Source: Acanthamoeba sp. SK_2022b (lineage: Eukaryota; Discosea; Longamoebia; Acanthamoebidae). From it: a stretch of 15,758 bases of DNA. The DNA lies in NCBI GenBank assembly GCA_027943245.1, contig JANDJZ010001060.1, positions 1 to 15,758 of the forward strand, in the 5' to 3' direction. The notes under the pieces are model-generated. The model was not told where the DNA came from. It was given only the letters and a program-made list of their open reading frames with translations, and searched no databases. The position numbers and the translations under genes were made by a program. Shown here piece after piece: positions 8,521-15,708 of the stretch (position 1 is the stretch's first letter; each line of letters starts with the position of its first letter).

Positions 8521-8550
8521 TAGGTCGCCGCCCCCGTCGATCAAGCCGGG

Positions 8551-9029
8551 TCAGTCCTTGTTTTCGTAGGTCGCGGTTATGCTGGCCTTGGCCAGGGTGT
8601 GGAAATGCAGATTGAAGCCGTAGATGGCGCCCGAATTGTCGGCGTTCACATCCAGGCTTTCGACGTCCACGGCGAAGACGGTGAAGATGTAGCGGTGCGG
8701 GCCGTGGCCTGCGGGCGGGGCGGCGCCGCCAAAGCCGGGCTGGCCATAGTCCGTGCGCCCCTGAATGGCGCCCTGGGCAGATCGCCGCCCGGCGATCCGG
8801 CGCCCGCCGCCAGTTCGGTCACTTCGGCGGGGATGTTGGCCACGGTCCAGTGCCAGAAGCCCGAGCCGGTCGGCGCGTCCGGGTCATAGCAGGTGACGGC
8901 ATAGCTCTTGGTCCCCTCCGGCGCGCCGGACCAGGACAACTGCGGCGAGGTGTTCCCCTTGGACTGGACCTGGGCGTCCGGCAGGACGCCGCCATCGCGG
9001 ATATCGGTGGAGGTCAGGGTGAAGCTCAT
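8551..9029 (-). CDS. YbhB/YbcL-type phosphatidylethanolamine-binding protein family, one frameshift
   Basis: Bacterial PEBP-like protein of about 159 residues, the usual length; the biochemical role of the family in bacteria is poorly known. It starts [17 protein letters not shown] at 9029, with GGAG nine bases upstream. The conserved ligand-pocket segments are present: [31 protein letters not shown] (about 49-61) and, after the break, [13 protein letters not shown]. The frame breaks at 8775-8777, where a GGG run (plus strand) appears to lack one G; adding it restores [16 protein letters not shown] and a frame to the stop at 8551. No signal peptide is seen, so it is probably cytoplasmic. It lies upstream of the MFS gene and diverges from the CFA synthase gene. 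Confidence 0.85.
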
Positions 9030-9135
9030 GGGCGTTGTCTCCGAAAAACTGGGCCGCATCTTAATGGAAAACGCGGGTCGTTGTTGCGCGATGGGAATCC
9101 GTCACTAGCTTTGAAGCAGTTAGGAGGATGGGGCC

Positions 9136-10303
9136 ATGTTGCAATCTCTTCTGGACAGAACCTTCCGCACCCGCGCGATCGCGGTGCGGCTGCCCGGCGG
9201 TCAAACCCTGAGGGCGGGACCAGGAGAGCCTGAACTGACGGCGGTGATCGAGGACCGCAAGACCGCCCTGGCCATCGCCGGCAATCCAGAACTGAAGCTG
9301 GGCGAGGCCTTCATGGATGGCGGGTTCCGCATCGAAGGCGGCGACATCTATGACTTCGTGGCGCTGGCGGCGTCGCAATTGTCCAGCCAGACGCGCCCGC
9401 AGCCCTTCGGCTGGCGCATCCGCCGCGCGATGGAGCAGGCCAACGACCGCCGCCACGCCCGGGCCAATGTGCATCACCACTATGATCTGACGGTGGATTT
9501 CTACCGGCTCTTTCTGGATGCGGACCTGCAGTATTCCTGCGCCTATTTCGAAACGCCCGATGCGACGCTGGAGCAGGCGCAGGCCGCCAAGAAGCAACGG
9601 CTGATCGACAAGCTGGTGCTGTCGCCGGGACAGAGGGCGCTGGACATCGGCTGCGGCTGGGGCGGGTTGGGTCTGTCGCTGGCCAAGGCCGGGGCGCAGG
9701 TCACGGGCGTCACCCTGTCCACCGAACAGCACCGCACGGCCAACGAACGGGCGGCGGCGCAGGGTCTGGCCGATCGGGCCGATTTCCGGCTTCAGGACTA
9801 TCGCGACCTGAACCAGCCGTTCGACCGCATCGTCTCGGTCGGCATGTTCGAACACGTCGGGGCGCCGAACTATCAGGAGTATTTCGACCATGCGCGGCGC
9901 GGCTGCTGACCGATGACGGGTGGCGGTGATCCACTCCATCGGCCGCAAGGGACCGCCCAGCCGCACCCAGCCGTGGATCAGGAAATACATCTTCCCCGGC
10001 GGCTATATTCCGGCCCTGTCAGAGGTGCTGCCCGCCATCGAACGCGCGGGCCTGTGGGTCACCGACATGGAGGTGCTGCGCCTGCACTACGCCGAGACGC
10101 TGAAGGCGTGGCGCGAACGGTTCCTGGCCCGCCGCGACGAGGCCCTCGCCATGTATGACGAACGCTTCTGCCGGATGTGGGAGTTCTATCTCGCCGTCAG
10201 CGAAGTCGCCTTCCGCGAACTGGGCCAGATGGTGTTCCAGCTGCAGCTGACGAAGAAGCCGGACGCCGTGCCGCTCACGCGGGACTATCTGTGTCGAAAC
10301 TGA
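9136..10303 (+). CDS. Cyclopropane-fatty-acyl-phospholipid synthase family methyltransferase, frame broken
   Basis: SAM-dependent enzyme that adds a methylene bridge to, or methylates, unsaturated acyl chains of membrane phospholipids; about 388 residues. The ATG at 9136 follows AGGAGG about eight bases upstream. Visible are an N-terminal domain, HHHYDLTVDFYRLFLD, YSCAYFETP, the SAM-binding motif LDIGCGWGGLG (about 169-179), GVTLSTEQ and SVGMFEHVG. After the break come HSIGRKGPP, FPGGYIPALSE and the C-terminal YLAVSEVAFRE. Two close breaks at about 9895-9920 (an extra dinucleotide in the GCGGCGCGG stretch and one missing G in the GGG at 9918-9920) interrupt HARR-LLTDDG-VAVIHS. Repairing both gives a continuous protein, so I treat it as one gene. 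It could be a fatty-acid methyltransferase rather than a true cyclopropane synthase. Confidence 0.9.
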
Positions 10304-10321
10304 TCAGGCCTGTTCGATAGC

Positions 10322-10353
10322 AAAAGAGCCGCCCCGATGATCAGGGCGGCTCT
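10322..10353 (-). terminator. Rho-independent terminator after purC-purS
   Basis: A perfect 10-base stem AGAGCCGCCC / GGGCGGCTCT (10325-10334 with 10344-10353) with a nine-base loop is followed on the minus strand by TTTT. It lies seven bases beyond the purS stop. On the plus strand it sits just after the CFA synthase stop at 10303, but lacks a T-run in that direction, so it may serve both genes with different strength. Confidence 0.85.
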
Positions 10354-10359
10354 CATGTC

Positions 10360-10596
10360 TTATGCGACCTCGATGCGGTAGCTTTCGATGACCGTGTTGG
10401 CCAGAAGCTGTTCGCACATCTTCTTGGCCTCGGCCTGCGGGTCTTCGACGCCGTCCAGATCGAACTCGATCAGCTTGCCGACGCGGGCGCCTGAGACGCC
10501 GGGCCAGCCCAGGCCCTGCAGGGCGCCTTCGACGGCCTTGCCCTGAACGTCCAGGACGCCGGGCTTGAGGAAGACGTGAACCTTGACCTTGGCCAT
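10360..10596 (-). CDS. purS: Phosphoribosylformylglycinamidine synthase subunit PurS
   Basis: Small structural subunit (78 residues) that bridges PurQ and PurL in the FGAM synthase complex and is needed for ammonia transfer. It starts [20 protein letters not shown], the classic PurS beginning, and contains the conserved VGKLIEFDLDG and a C-terminal helix ending NTVIESYRIEVA. The start overlaps the purC stop as TGATG, with AAGGAGGG just upstream inside the purC coding sequence, so it is translationally coupled to purC. A strong terminator follows. The frame is intact. Confidence 0.95.
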   Translation of the reverse strand: MAKVKVHVFLKPGVLDVQGKAVEGALQGLGWPGVSGARVGKLIEFDLDGVEDPQAEAKKMCEQLLANTVIESYRIEVA

Positions 10597-11354
10597 CAGT
10601 GCAGCCCTCCTTGAATCACAGTCGGCATGCCCTTCATGATGCCCAGGCGGCGCGCGACTTCAGTATAGCTTTCAATGACATCGCCCAGGTCGCGGCGGAA
10701 GCGGTCCTTGTCCAGCTTCTCGCCCGAGGCGGTGTCCCACAGGCGGCAGCTGTCGGGGCTGATCTCGTCGGCCAGGATCACGCGGCTGAAGTCGTTCTCC
10801 CAGACGCGGCCGAACTCGATCTTGAAGTCGACCAGGGTGATGCCGACGGCGCTGAACAGGCCCGACAGATAGTCGTTCACGCGGACGGTCATCGCCAGGA
10901 TGTCGTCCAGCTCCTGGGTCGAGGCCCAGTTGAAGGCCGTGATGTGCTCTTCGGTGACCATCGGGTCGTTGAGCTCGTCCTTCTTGTAGTAGAATTCGAT
11001 GATCGAGCGGGGCAGGGGGGTGCCTTCCTCGATGCCCAGGCGCTGGCTCATCGAACCGGCGACGATGTTGCGGCAGACGACTTCCAGCGGGATGATCTCG
11101 ACTTCGCGGATCAGCTGTTCGCGCAGATTCAGGCGCTTGATGAAGTGGTTGGTCACGCCGATGCCGTTCAGGCGCGACATGATGAATTCGCTGATCTGGT
11201 TGTTGATCACGCCCTTGCCTTCAAGCACGGCCTTCTTCTGCGCATTGAACGCAGTGGCGTCGTCCTTGAAATACTGGATCAGGGTGCCGGGCTCGGGTCC
11301 TTCATAAAGGATCTTGGCCTTGCCCTCGTAGAGCTTCTTGCGCTTGCTGTTCAT
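10596..11354 (-). CDS. purC: SAICAR synthetase (phosphoribosylaminoimidazole-succinocarboxamide synthase)
   Basis: Converts CAIR plus aspartate and ATP to SAICAR in de novo purine synthesis; cytosolic. The 252-residue length is normal. Motifs are [13 protein letters not shown] at the N-terminus, [20 protein letters not shown], the substrate-site region [20 protein letters not shown] and [12 protein letters not shown]. The start at 11354 ([11 protein letters not shown]) follows a purine-rich CGGGACGGACG. It is the first gene of a two-gene unit with purS (one-base overlap) and diverges from the DUF1476 gene. The frame is intact. Confidence 0.97.
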   Translation of the reverse strand: MNSKRKKLYEGKAKILYEGPEPGTLIQYFKDDATAFNAQKKAVLEGKGVINNQISEFIMSRLNGIGVTNHFIKRLNLREQLIREVEIIPLEVVCRNIVAGSMSQRLGIEEGTPLPRSIIEFYYKKDELNDPMVTEEHITAFNWASTQELDDILAMTVRVNDYLSGLFSAVGITLVDFKIEFGRVWENDFSRVILADEISPDSCRLWDTASGEKLDKDRFRRDLGDVIESYTEVARRLGIMKGMPTVIQGGLH

Positions 11355-11644
11355 CGTCCGTCCCGCTTACGGGCGCCCTCAGAAACAAAAATCGCGCGGC
11401 CATGATGCAGGGCAAGTCCCGATCCTGGCGGCGCGTTTCGGAATCGTTCAGGCAGTCAATCTCGTTCGGCGTCTCCTTGGCCGAACGCGGCCCTCTATAC
11501 AAATGAGGATGGACCAACGGTGCATGCAAAACCATGGGGACATTGCCACCCTGCGATGCAAGTCTGGTTGCGTTCAGGCGCGGGGGGGCTATAGACGGCG
11601 GATGTCCCGAGGTGATCGGGGTTCACGGAGCTATGCTGAGCGAG
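11355..11644. other. Divergent intergenic region between purC and DUF1476 gene
   Basis: These 290 bases should carry promoters for both genes. On the minus strand a TATAGA hexamer is centred near 11498, but no good -35 sits at normal spacing. A small hairpin (CCCG-loop-CGGG) lies about 15 bases upstream of the purC ATG. No riboswitch class is recognised and no coding sequence is convincing. Confidence 0.4.
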
Positions 11645-11966
11645 ATGACGACCTTCGACGATCGGGAAAAGGCCTTTGAGGCCAAGTTCGCACTCGATCA
11701 GGAGCAGGAATTCAAGGCCATCGCCCGGCGCAACAAGATGCTGGGCCTGTGGGCGGCCGAGAAGATGGGCCTGTCGTCCGAGAGCGCGGATCAATATGCG
11801 CAGGCCGTCGTGCGCCGACTTTGAACAGCCGGGCGACGAGGACGTGTTCCGCAAGGTCGCCGGCGACCTGAAGGGCTCGGGCCTGACCGTTCCGGACAGC
11901 GAAATCTATTCCAAGATGGACGAACTGGCCTCCATCGCGCGTGAGCAGATCCGCGCAGGCGAGTAA
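11645..11966 (+). CDS. DUF1476 protein, ATP synthase F1 zeta-subunit-type inhibitor, one frameshift
   Basis: Alphaproteobacterial DUF1476 family, whose studied members (zeta subunit of Paracoccus) bind and inhibit ATP hydrolysis by F1-ATPase. About 107 residues, the normal family length. It starts MTTFDDREKAFEAKFALDQE, the family's inhibitory N-terminus, then RNKMLGLWAAEKMGLS, and after the break ADFEQPGDEDVFRKVAGDL and a C-terminal helix. The break at about 11811-11818 (VVR|ADFEQPG) fits a two-base loss in a GCGCC stretch. An in-frame ATG at 11633 would add four residues and has GGAG close by; 11645 matches the family start. Its position next to purC is common in alphaproteobacteria. A strong terminator follows. 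Confidence 0.88.
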
Positions 11967-11997
11967 GTCTTTGGTCTAAGGGCCAATCAGAGAATCG

Positions 11998-12037
11998 AAA
12001 GGGCCGCATCCGGGGGAAAATGCGGCCCTTTCTTTTT
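11998..12037 (+). terminator. Rho-independent terminator after DUF1476 gene
   Basis: A perfect 12-base stem AAAGGGCCGCAT / ATGCGGCCCTTT (11998-12009 with 12020-12031) with a ten-base loop runs into TTTCTTTTT. It lies 31 bases after the stop at 11966 on the same strand. The A-run on its left could also let it act on the opposite strand. Confidence 0.93.
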
Positions 12038-12117
12038 GCCGGGGACGTTGGGGGAAGTCTCGCCCGGCTTAGTGTGCGTCTCTCGCGCCCTTGAAGAACA
12101 CGGCGCGCGCTATTTGG

Positions 12118-12150
12118 TTTCAGCTCAATCGGCTTGAGCTGAAAATTATT
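12118..12150 (+). terminator. Second hairpin between convergent genes, probable terminator
   Basis: A perfect 10-base stem TTTCAGCTCA / TGAGCTGAAA (12118-12127 with 12135-12144) with a seven-base loop is followed on the plus strand by ATTATTTTT. It sits immediately past the fasciclin gene's stop (12152). In that gene's direction the 3' side reads CCAAATAG, a poor T-run, so it is best read as a plus-strand backup terminator, or as a 3'-end hairpin of the fasciclin mRNA. Confidence 0.65.
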
Positions 12151-12151
12151 T

Positions 12152-12778
12152 TTACGGCATCAGCACCGTGTCCACGACGTGGACGACGCCGTTGGATTGA
12201 CCCACGTCCGCCTGGGTGATCGTGGACTTGCCGCCCTTGGCGTCGGTGATGACCCAGGTGTTGTTCGGGCCCGCCGAAACCTTGAGCTCTTCGCCCTGTA
12301 CCGTCTTCAGCGTGGCCGTGCCGCCGTCGGCCTGGGCCTGGGCGGCGATGTCGGCTGCGGTCAGGCGGCCAGCGACGACGTGATAGGTCAGGATCTTGGT
12401 CAGATCGGCCTTCTTGGCCGGCTGCATCAGGGCGGTGCGCGTCGCTTCGGGGATCTTGTCGAAGGCGGCGTTGTCAGGCGCAAAGACCGTGAAGGGACCG
12501 GCGCCGTTCAGAGTGTCGACCAAGCCTGCGGCCTGAACGGCGGCGACCAGGGTCGACAGGTTCGAGGCCTTGGAGGCGTTGGCGACGATCGTCTGGCCGG
12601 GATCCATGGCCGCGCCGCCGACCATGGGCATCGGAGCTTGGGGCGTCATCGCCGTGGTTTCCACCGGGGCAGGCGCTGCGGTGTCCGCCGGGGCGCTGTT
12701 CTGGTTGCCGCAGGCCGCCACCGCCAGAAGAGCGGCGCCGGATACAGCGATGAGCATCGTATTGCGAAGGTTGGTCAT
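12152..12778 (-). CDS. Fasciclin (FAS1) domain lipoprotein
   Basis: Exported protein of 208 residues with one FAS1 domain, a fold linked to adhesion and cell-surface interaction. The start MTNLRNTMLIAVSG at 12778 is followed by a hydrophobic stretch and a lipobox LAVAAC (Cys23), predicting lipidation by signal peptidase II processing. A low-complexity Ala/Pro/Thr linker follows (to about residue 55), then the FAS1 domain with TIVANASKASNLSTLV, FTVFAPDNAAFDKIP (H1-like), LTYHVVAGRL and the C-terminal VVHVVDTVLMP (H2-like). GGAA is about eight bases upstream; ATG 12793 is an alternative that would add five residues. It lies 106 bases downstream of purU and likely has its own promoter. The frame is intact. 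Confidence 0.9.
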   Translation of the reverse strand: MTNLRNTMLIAVSGAALLAVAACGNQNSAPADTAAPAPVETTAMTPQAPMPMVGGAAMDPGQTIVANASKASNLSTLVAAVQAAGLVDTLNGAGPFTVFAPDNAAFDKIPEATRTALMQPAKKADLTKILTYHVVAGRLTAADIAAQAQADGGTATLKTVQGEELKVSAGPNNTWVITDAKGGKSTITQADVGQSNGVVHVVDTVLMP

Positions 12779-12884
12779 AATGTTTCCATCCATTTTATCC
12801 GCTCTGAAGGCGGTCACGGAAACGTTACGCGCGGTGAGGCATAAAGGATGCACTGCAGACCATAAGAATTCGTAGCTTGAGCAT

Positions 12885-13738
12885 TCAGTCTTCGAAAACC
12901 ACCGTCTTTTTTCCATGCAGCAAAACGCTGGTCTTCCGAGGTAAACGACGAACAGCGCCGTAGAGAACACAGCTCGATATCTCGACCTCTGCGAATAGGA
13001 TCTTCAGGCGTGTCGCGATGTTGATGCGCTCGACGTCCTGTTCGATGATCGGGGCCTTCGTCCAGATCGGCGGTGACATAGTGGGCGGTGGCGCCGATCA
13101 CCTTCACCCACGCGCGCATGGGCCTGATGATAGGGTTTGGCGCCCTTGAAGCCCGGCAGGAAGGAGTGGTGGATGTTGATGCAGCGTCCCTCCAGCGCGC
13201 GGCTGAGGTCGTCGGACAGAATCTGCATGTAGCGCGCCAGCACCACCAGTTCCGTGCCCGTCTCCTCGATCAGCCGCAGCAGGGTCTTTTCCTGTTCGGC
13301 CTTGGCGGCGGCGTCCCCCGCCTTCAGCGGCAGGTGGTGGAAGGGCAGGTCGCCCAGATCGACATGGCCGATCAGTTCGCGCGGATGGTTCGACACGATG
13401 GCCGTCACCTGCATGGGCAGTTCGTCGATGCGCCAGCGGTACAGCAGGTCCGCCAGGCAGTGATCGAACCTGGACGTCAGGATCATCACCTTGCGCGGTT
13501 CGCCGCCGCGCAGGGTCCAGTCCATCTCGAAACGCGCGGCCAGCGGCGCAAAGGCGTCGCGGATGGCGGGTTGGGCGTCGCCGTCGGCGGGTTCGAACAC
13601 CACCCGCATGAAGAAGGTGTTGCTGGAGGCGTCGCCGAACTGCTGGGCGTCGGAGATGTTGGCGTCGCGCGCCAGCAGAAATGAGGAAACCGCCGCGACA
13701 ATGCCGTGGCGGTCAGGGCAGGAAAGGGTCAGGATCAT
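12885..13738 (-). CDS. purU: Formyltetrahydrofolate deformylase, several frameshifts near C-terminus
   Basis: Hydrolyses 10-formyl-THF to THF and formate; the formate can serve the formate-dependent purine step. About 284 residues, as usual. An N-terminal ACT domain (MILTLSCPDRHGIVAAVSSF to about residue 80) precedes the formyltransferase fold, with NIHHSFLPGFKGAKPYHQA carrying the catalytic Asn and His and, after a break, IGATAHYVTADLDEGP with the expected Asp; it ends HGKKTVVFED. Breaks occur near 13100-13110, at the GGGG of 13051-13054 (one extra base), and near 13010 and 12975. The start ATG overlaps the stop of the upstream glycosylase gene (TGATG), so it is translationally coupled. The breaks cluster in about 140 bases, suggesting poor local consensus. 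Confidence 0.88.
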
Positions 13739-14240
13739 CAGGCGGCAGGCTTATCTGGGAGAAACTTCCCCAGTATGGCCCAGGTTTGCGCTTTTGCCGA
13801 CAAGGATATTGCATGGGCGGGGCTGGATGACGGCAGATCGACCAGTTCGATCGCGTCCATGCCGCCCAGAATCCGCCGCCCCATCCTGGCCGCCAGCCCG
13901 CCGTTGAAGGCGACGACTTTCAGACGGGGCAGGCTTTCGACCAATCCACGCAGGTCCGTGGCCTCGGGCGATCGGATGGCCGCATCCAGACTGCCCGCCC
14001 GTTCCGCCGAGGCGATGACATCCCACAAGCCGACCCCGCGCCCCCTCAGGCGCGCCAGCCGCTGTTCATAGGGCAGGGCGGGCAGGTCTTCGCCCAGCAC
14101 CCCGCCGATCAGCGGCCAGAAGCCATTGCGCGGATGGGCGTAATACTGCGCCGCCTTCATCCCGGCAGACTGCCCAGGATCAACAGGCGCGTGTCCGCAT
14201 CGACAATGGGTTCAAAGCCGATGCGGCGCGGGGCGGACAC
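13738..14240 (-). CDS. Hypoxanthine-DNA glycosylase-like protein (UDG superfamily), frame broken
   Basis: Predicted base-excision repair glycosylase of the uracil-DNA glycosylase superfamily, resembling family 6 enzymes that remove hypoxanthine (deaminated adenine) from DNA. The GTG at 14240 directly abuts the purB stop. Residues SAPRRIGFEPIVDADTRLLI then LGSLPG give motif I; after a break near 14160, KAAQYYAHPRNGFWPLIGG gives the family's HPxNxFW segment. The C-terminal part shows VVAFNGGLAARM and VDLPSSSPAHA. The break removes a few residues (family pattern LPG-x-SL-K-AAQYY), fitting a loss of about ten bases or two errors. An ATG at 14160 gives an intact 140-residue frame but lacks motif I, so it is unlikely to be the true start. 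The end overlaps the purU start by one base. Confidence 0.75.
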
Positions 14241-15537
14241 TCAGTCCCCGAAGACCCGCTTGAACACCACGTCCACGTTCTTGGTGTGATAGCCCAGATC
14301 GAACAGGGCTTCGAGTTGATCGTGGGGCAGGGTGACGCGTTCGTCGGCCTTCAGGAAGTCGAGGAAGGCGCCTTCGCCGCGCCAGACCTTCATGGCGTTT
14401 TCCTGAACAGCGGCATAGGCCGCCTCGCGCGAAATGCCAGCCTGGGTGAGGGCCAGCATGACCCGCTGCGAGTGAACCAGACCGCCCAGGCGGTCGATGT
14501 TCTTCTGCATGTTCTCAGGATAGACGTTCAGCCGCTCGACCACGTTCGCCAGACGATGCAGGGCGAAGTCCAGGTGGATGGTGGCGTCGGGGCCGATGCC
14601 GCGTTCGACCGACGAATGGCTGATGTCCCGCTCGTGCCACAGGGCGACGTTCTCCATCGCCGGGGTCACGGCCGAGCGGACCAGACGGGCCAGGCCGGTC
14701 AGGTTCTCGGTCAGGATCGGTTGCGCCGTGCGGCATGGCCGACGAGCCCTTCTGGCCCTTGTCGAAGAACTCTTCGGCTTCGAGGACTTCGGTGCGCTGC
14801 AGGTGGCGGATTTCCACGGCCAGGCGTTCGACCGAGGAGGCGACGACGCCAAGCGCGGCGAAGAAGGCGGCGTGGCGGTCGCGCGGGATCACCTGGGTCG
14901 AGACGGGCTCGACGGCCAGACCCATCTGATCGGCGACATATTGCTCAACCGCCGGATCGACGTTGGCGAAGGTGCCGACGGCGCCGGAGATGGCGCAGGT
15001 GGCGATCTCTTCCTTGGCGGTGATCAGGCGACGCTTGGCGCGCTGGAACTCGGCGTGATAGCCGGCCAGCTTCAGGCCGAAGGTCACCGGCTCGGCGTGG
15101 ATGCCGTGCGAACGGCCCACGGTCGGGGTGTATTTGTGCTCCTTGGCGCGGGTCTCCAGCGCGGTCAGAACCCGGTCCACGCCCTCGATCAGCAGGTCCG
15201 ACGACCGGGCCAACTGGACCGCGAAACAGGTGTCCAGCACGTCGGATGACGTCATGCCCTGGTGCAGGAAACGGGCTTCCTCGCCGACGATTTCCGCCAC
15301 ATGGGTCAGGAAGGCGATGACGTCGTGCTTGGTGGTGCGTTCGATCTCGTCGATGCGGTCGGCGTCGAAGGTCGCGTCCTTGCCCTTGGCCCAGATGGCG
15401 TCAGCCGATTCCTTGGGGATCACGCCCAGTTCCGCCATCTTGGTGGCGGCGTGGGCCTCGATCTCGAACCAGATCTTGTACTTGGTTTCTTGCGACCAGA
15501 TGGCGGCGGCGACGGGGCGGGAATAGCGCGTGATCAT
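14241..15537 (-). CDS. purB: Adenylosuccinate lyase, one broken site in signature loop
   Basis: Cleaves SAICAR to AICAR and adenylosuccinate to AMP, so it acts twice in purine synthesis; homotetramer of the fumarase/aspartase superfamily. It starts MITRYSRPVAAAIWS at 15537; about 432 residues, as usual. Motifs are TKHDVIAFLTH, HQGMTSSDVLDT, VGRSHGIHAEP and the catalytic signature loop SSAMPH(KRNP). The sequence breaks inside this loop at about 14718-14731: two bases are missing relative to a codon series for KRNP, after which ILTENLTGLARLVRS follows in another frame. It ends VDVVFKRVFGD. First gene of an operon with the glycosylase and purU, and divergent from the guanidinium exporter. Probably an error in the read sequence rather than loss of the active site. 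Confidence 0.95.
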
Positions 15538-15594
15538 GGACGGGTCGTGTCGGTCCCAAGGGGCGTCGAGTCAAGGTTCGCCCGACCCCCAAGG

Positions 15595-15623
15595 TTGACT
15601 TTGGCGGCCAATGTCCCAGATTA
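15595..15623 (+). promoter_or_regulatory. Weak candidate promoter for exporter transcript
   Basis: TTGACT (15595-15600) is followed after 16-17 bases by an A/T-containing CAGATTA (15617-15623). Initiation from here would fall near 15630, just before the first riboswitch hairpin at 15638. The -10 match is poor, so placement relative to the riboswitch is the main support. Confidence 0.3.
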
Positions 15624-15637
15624 GCCGCGCTTTCAGT

Positions 15638-15685
15638 GAGGACGACCTCCCCCTTTTCGGGTTTTGAATGCCGGGACGACCCGGC
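15638..15685 (+). ncRNA. Guanidine-II (mini-ykkC) riboswitch
   Basis: Two hairpins each carry an ACGA tetraloop closed by GG/CC. The first is GAGG-ACGA-CCTC (15638-15649); the second is GCCGGG-ACGA-CCCGGC (15670-15685), with a perfect six-pair stem. They are separated by a 20-base linker. This is the defining architecture of mini-ykkC RNAs, which bind free guanidinium with two ACGR loops that dock on each other and raise expression of the downstream gene. The second stem ends 23 bases before the ATG of an SMR exporter gene, the commonest partner of this class. The class assignment rests on visible motifs plus gene context. Confidence 0.9.
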
Positions 15686-15708
15686 AATCAAGTTGGAAAG
15701 TGATTGTC

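Noticed and set aside
7267..8523. 418-codon plus-strand open frame opposite the MFS gene
   Set aside because: The minus strand encodes an obvious twelve-helix transporter; this frame is Gly/Asp/Gln/His-rich shadow sequence with no recognisable domain.
12814..13119. 101-codon minus-strand frame as a separate gene
   Set aside because: Its first part (VKVIGATAHYVTADLDEGP) is the continuation of PurU after a frameshift, not an independent protein.
13738..14160. 140-residue version of the glycosylase starting at ATG 14160
   Set aside because: It lacks the conserved RLLILGSLPG motif, which is present just upstream in another frame from a GTG abutting purB, so the frame is broken rather than short.
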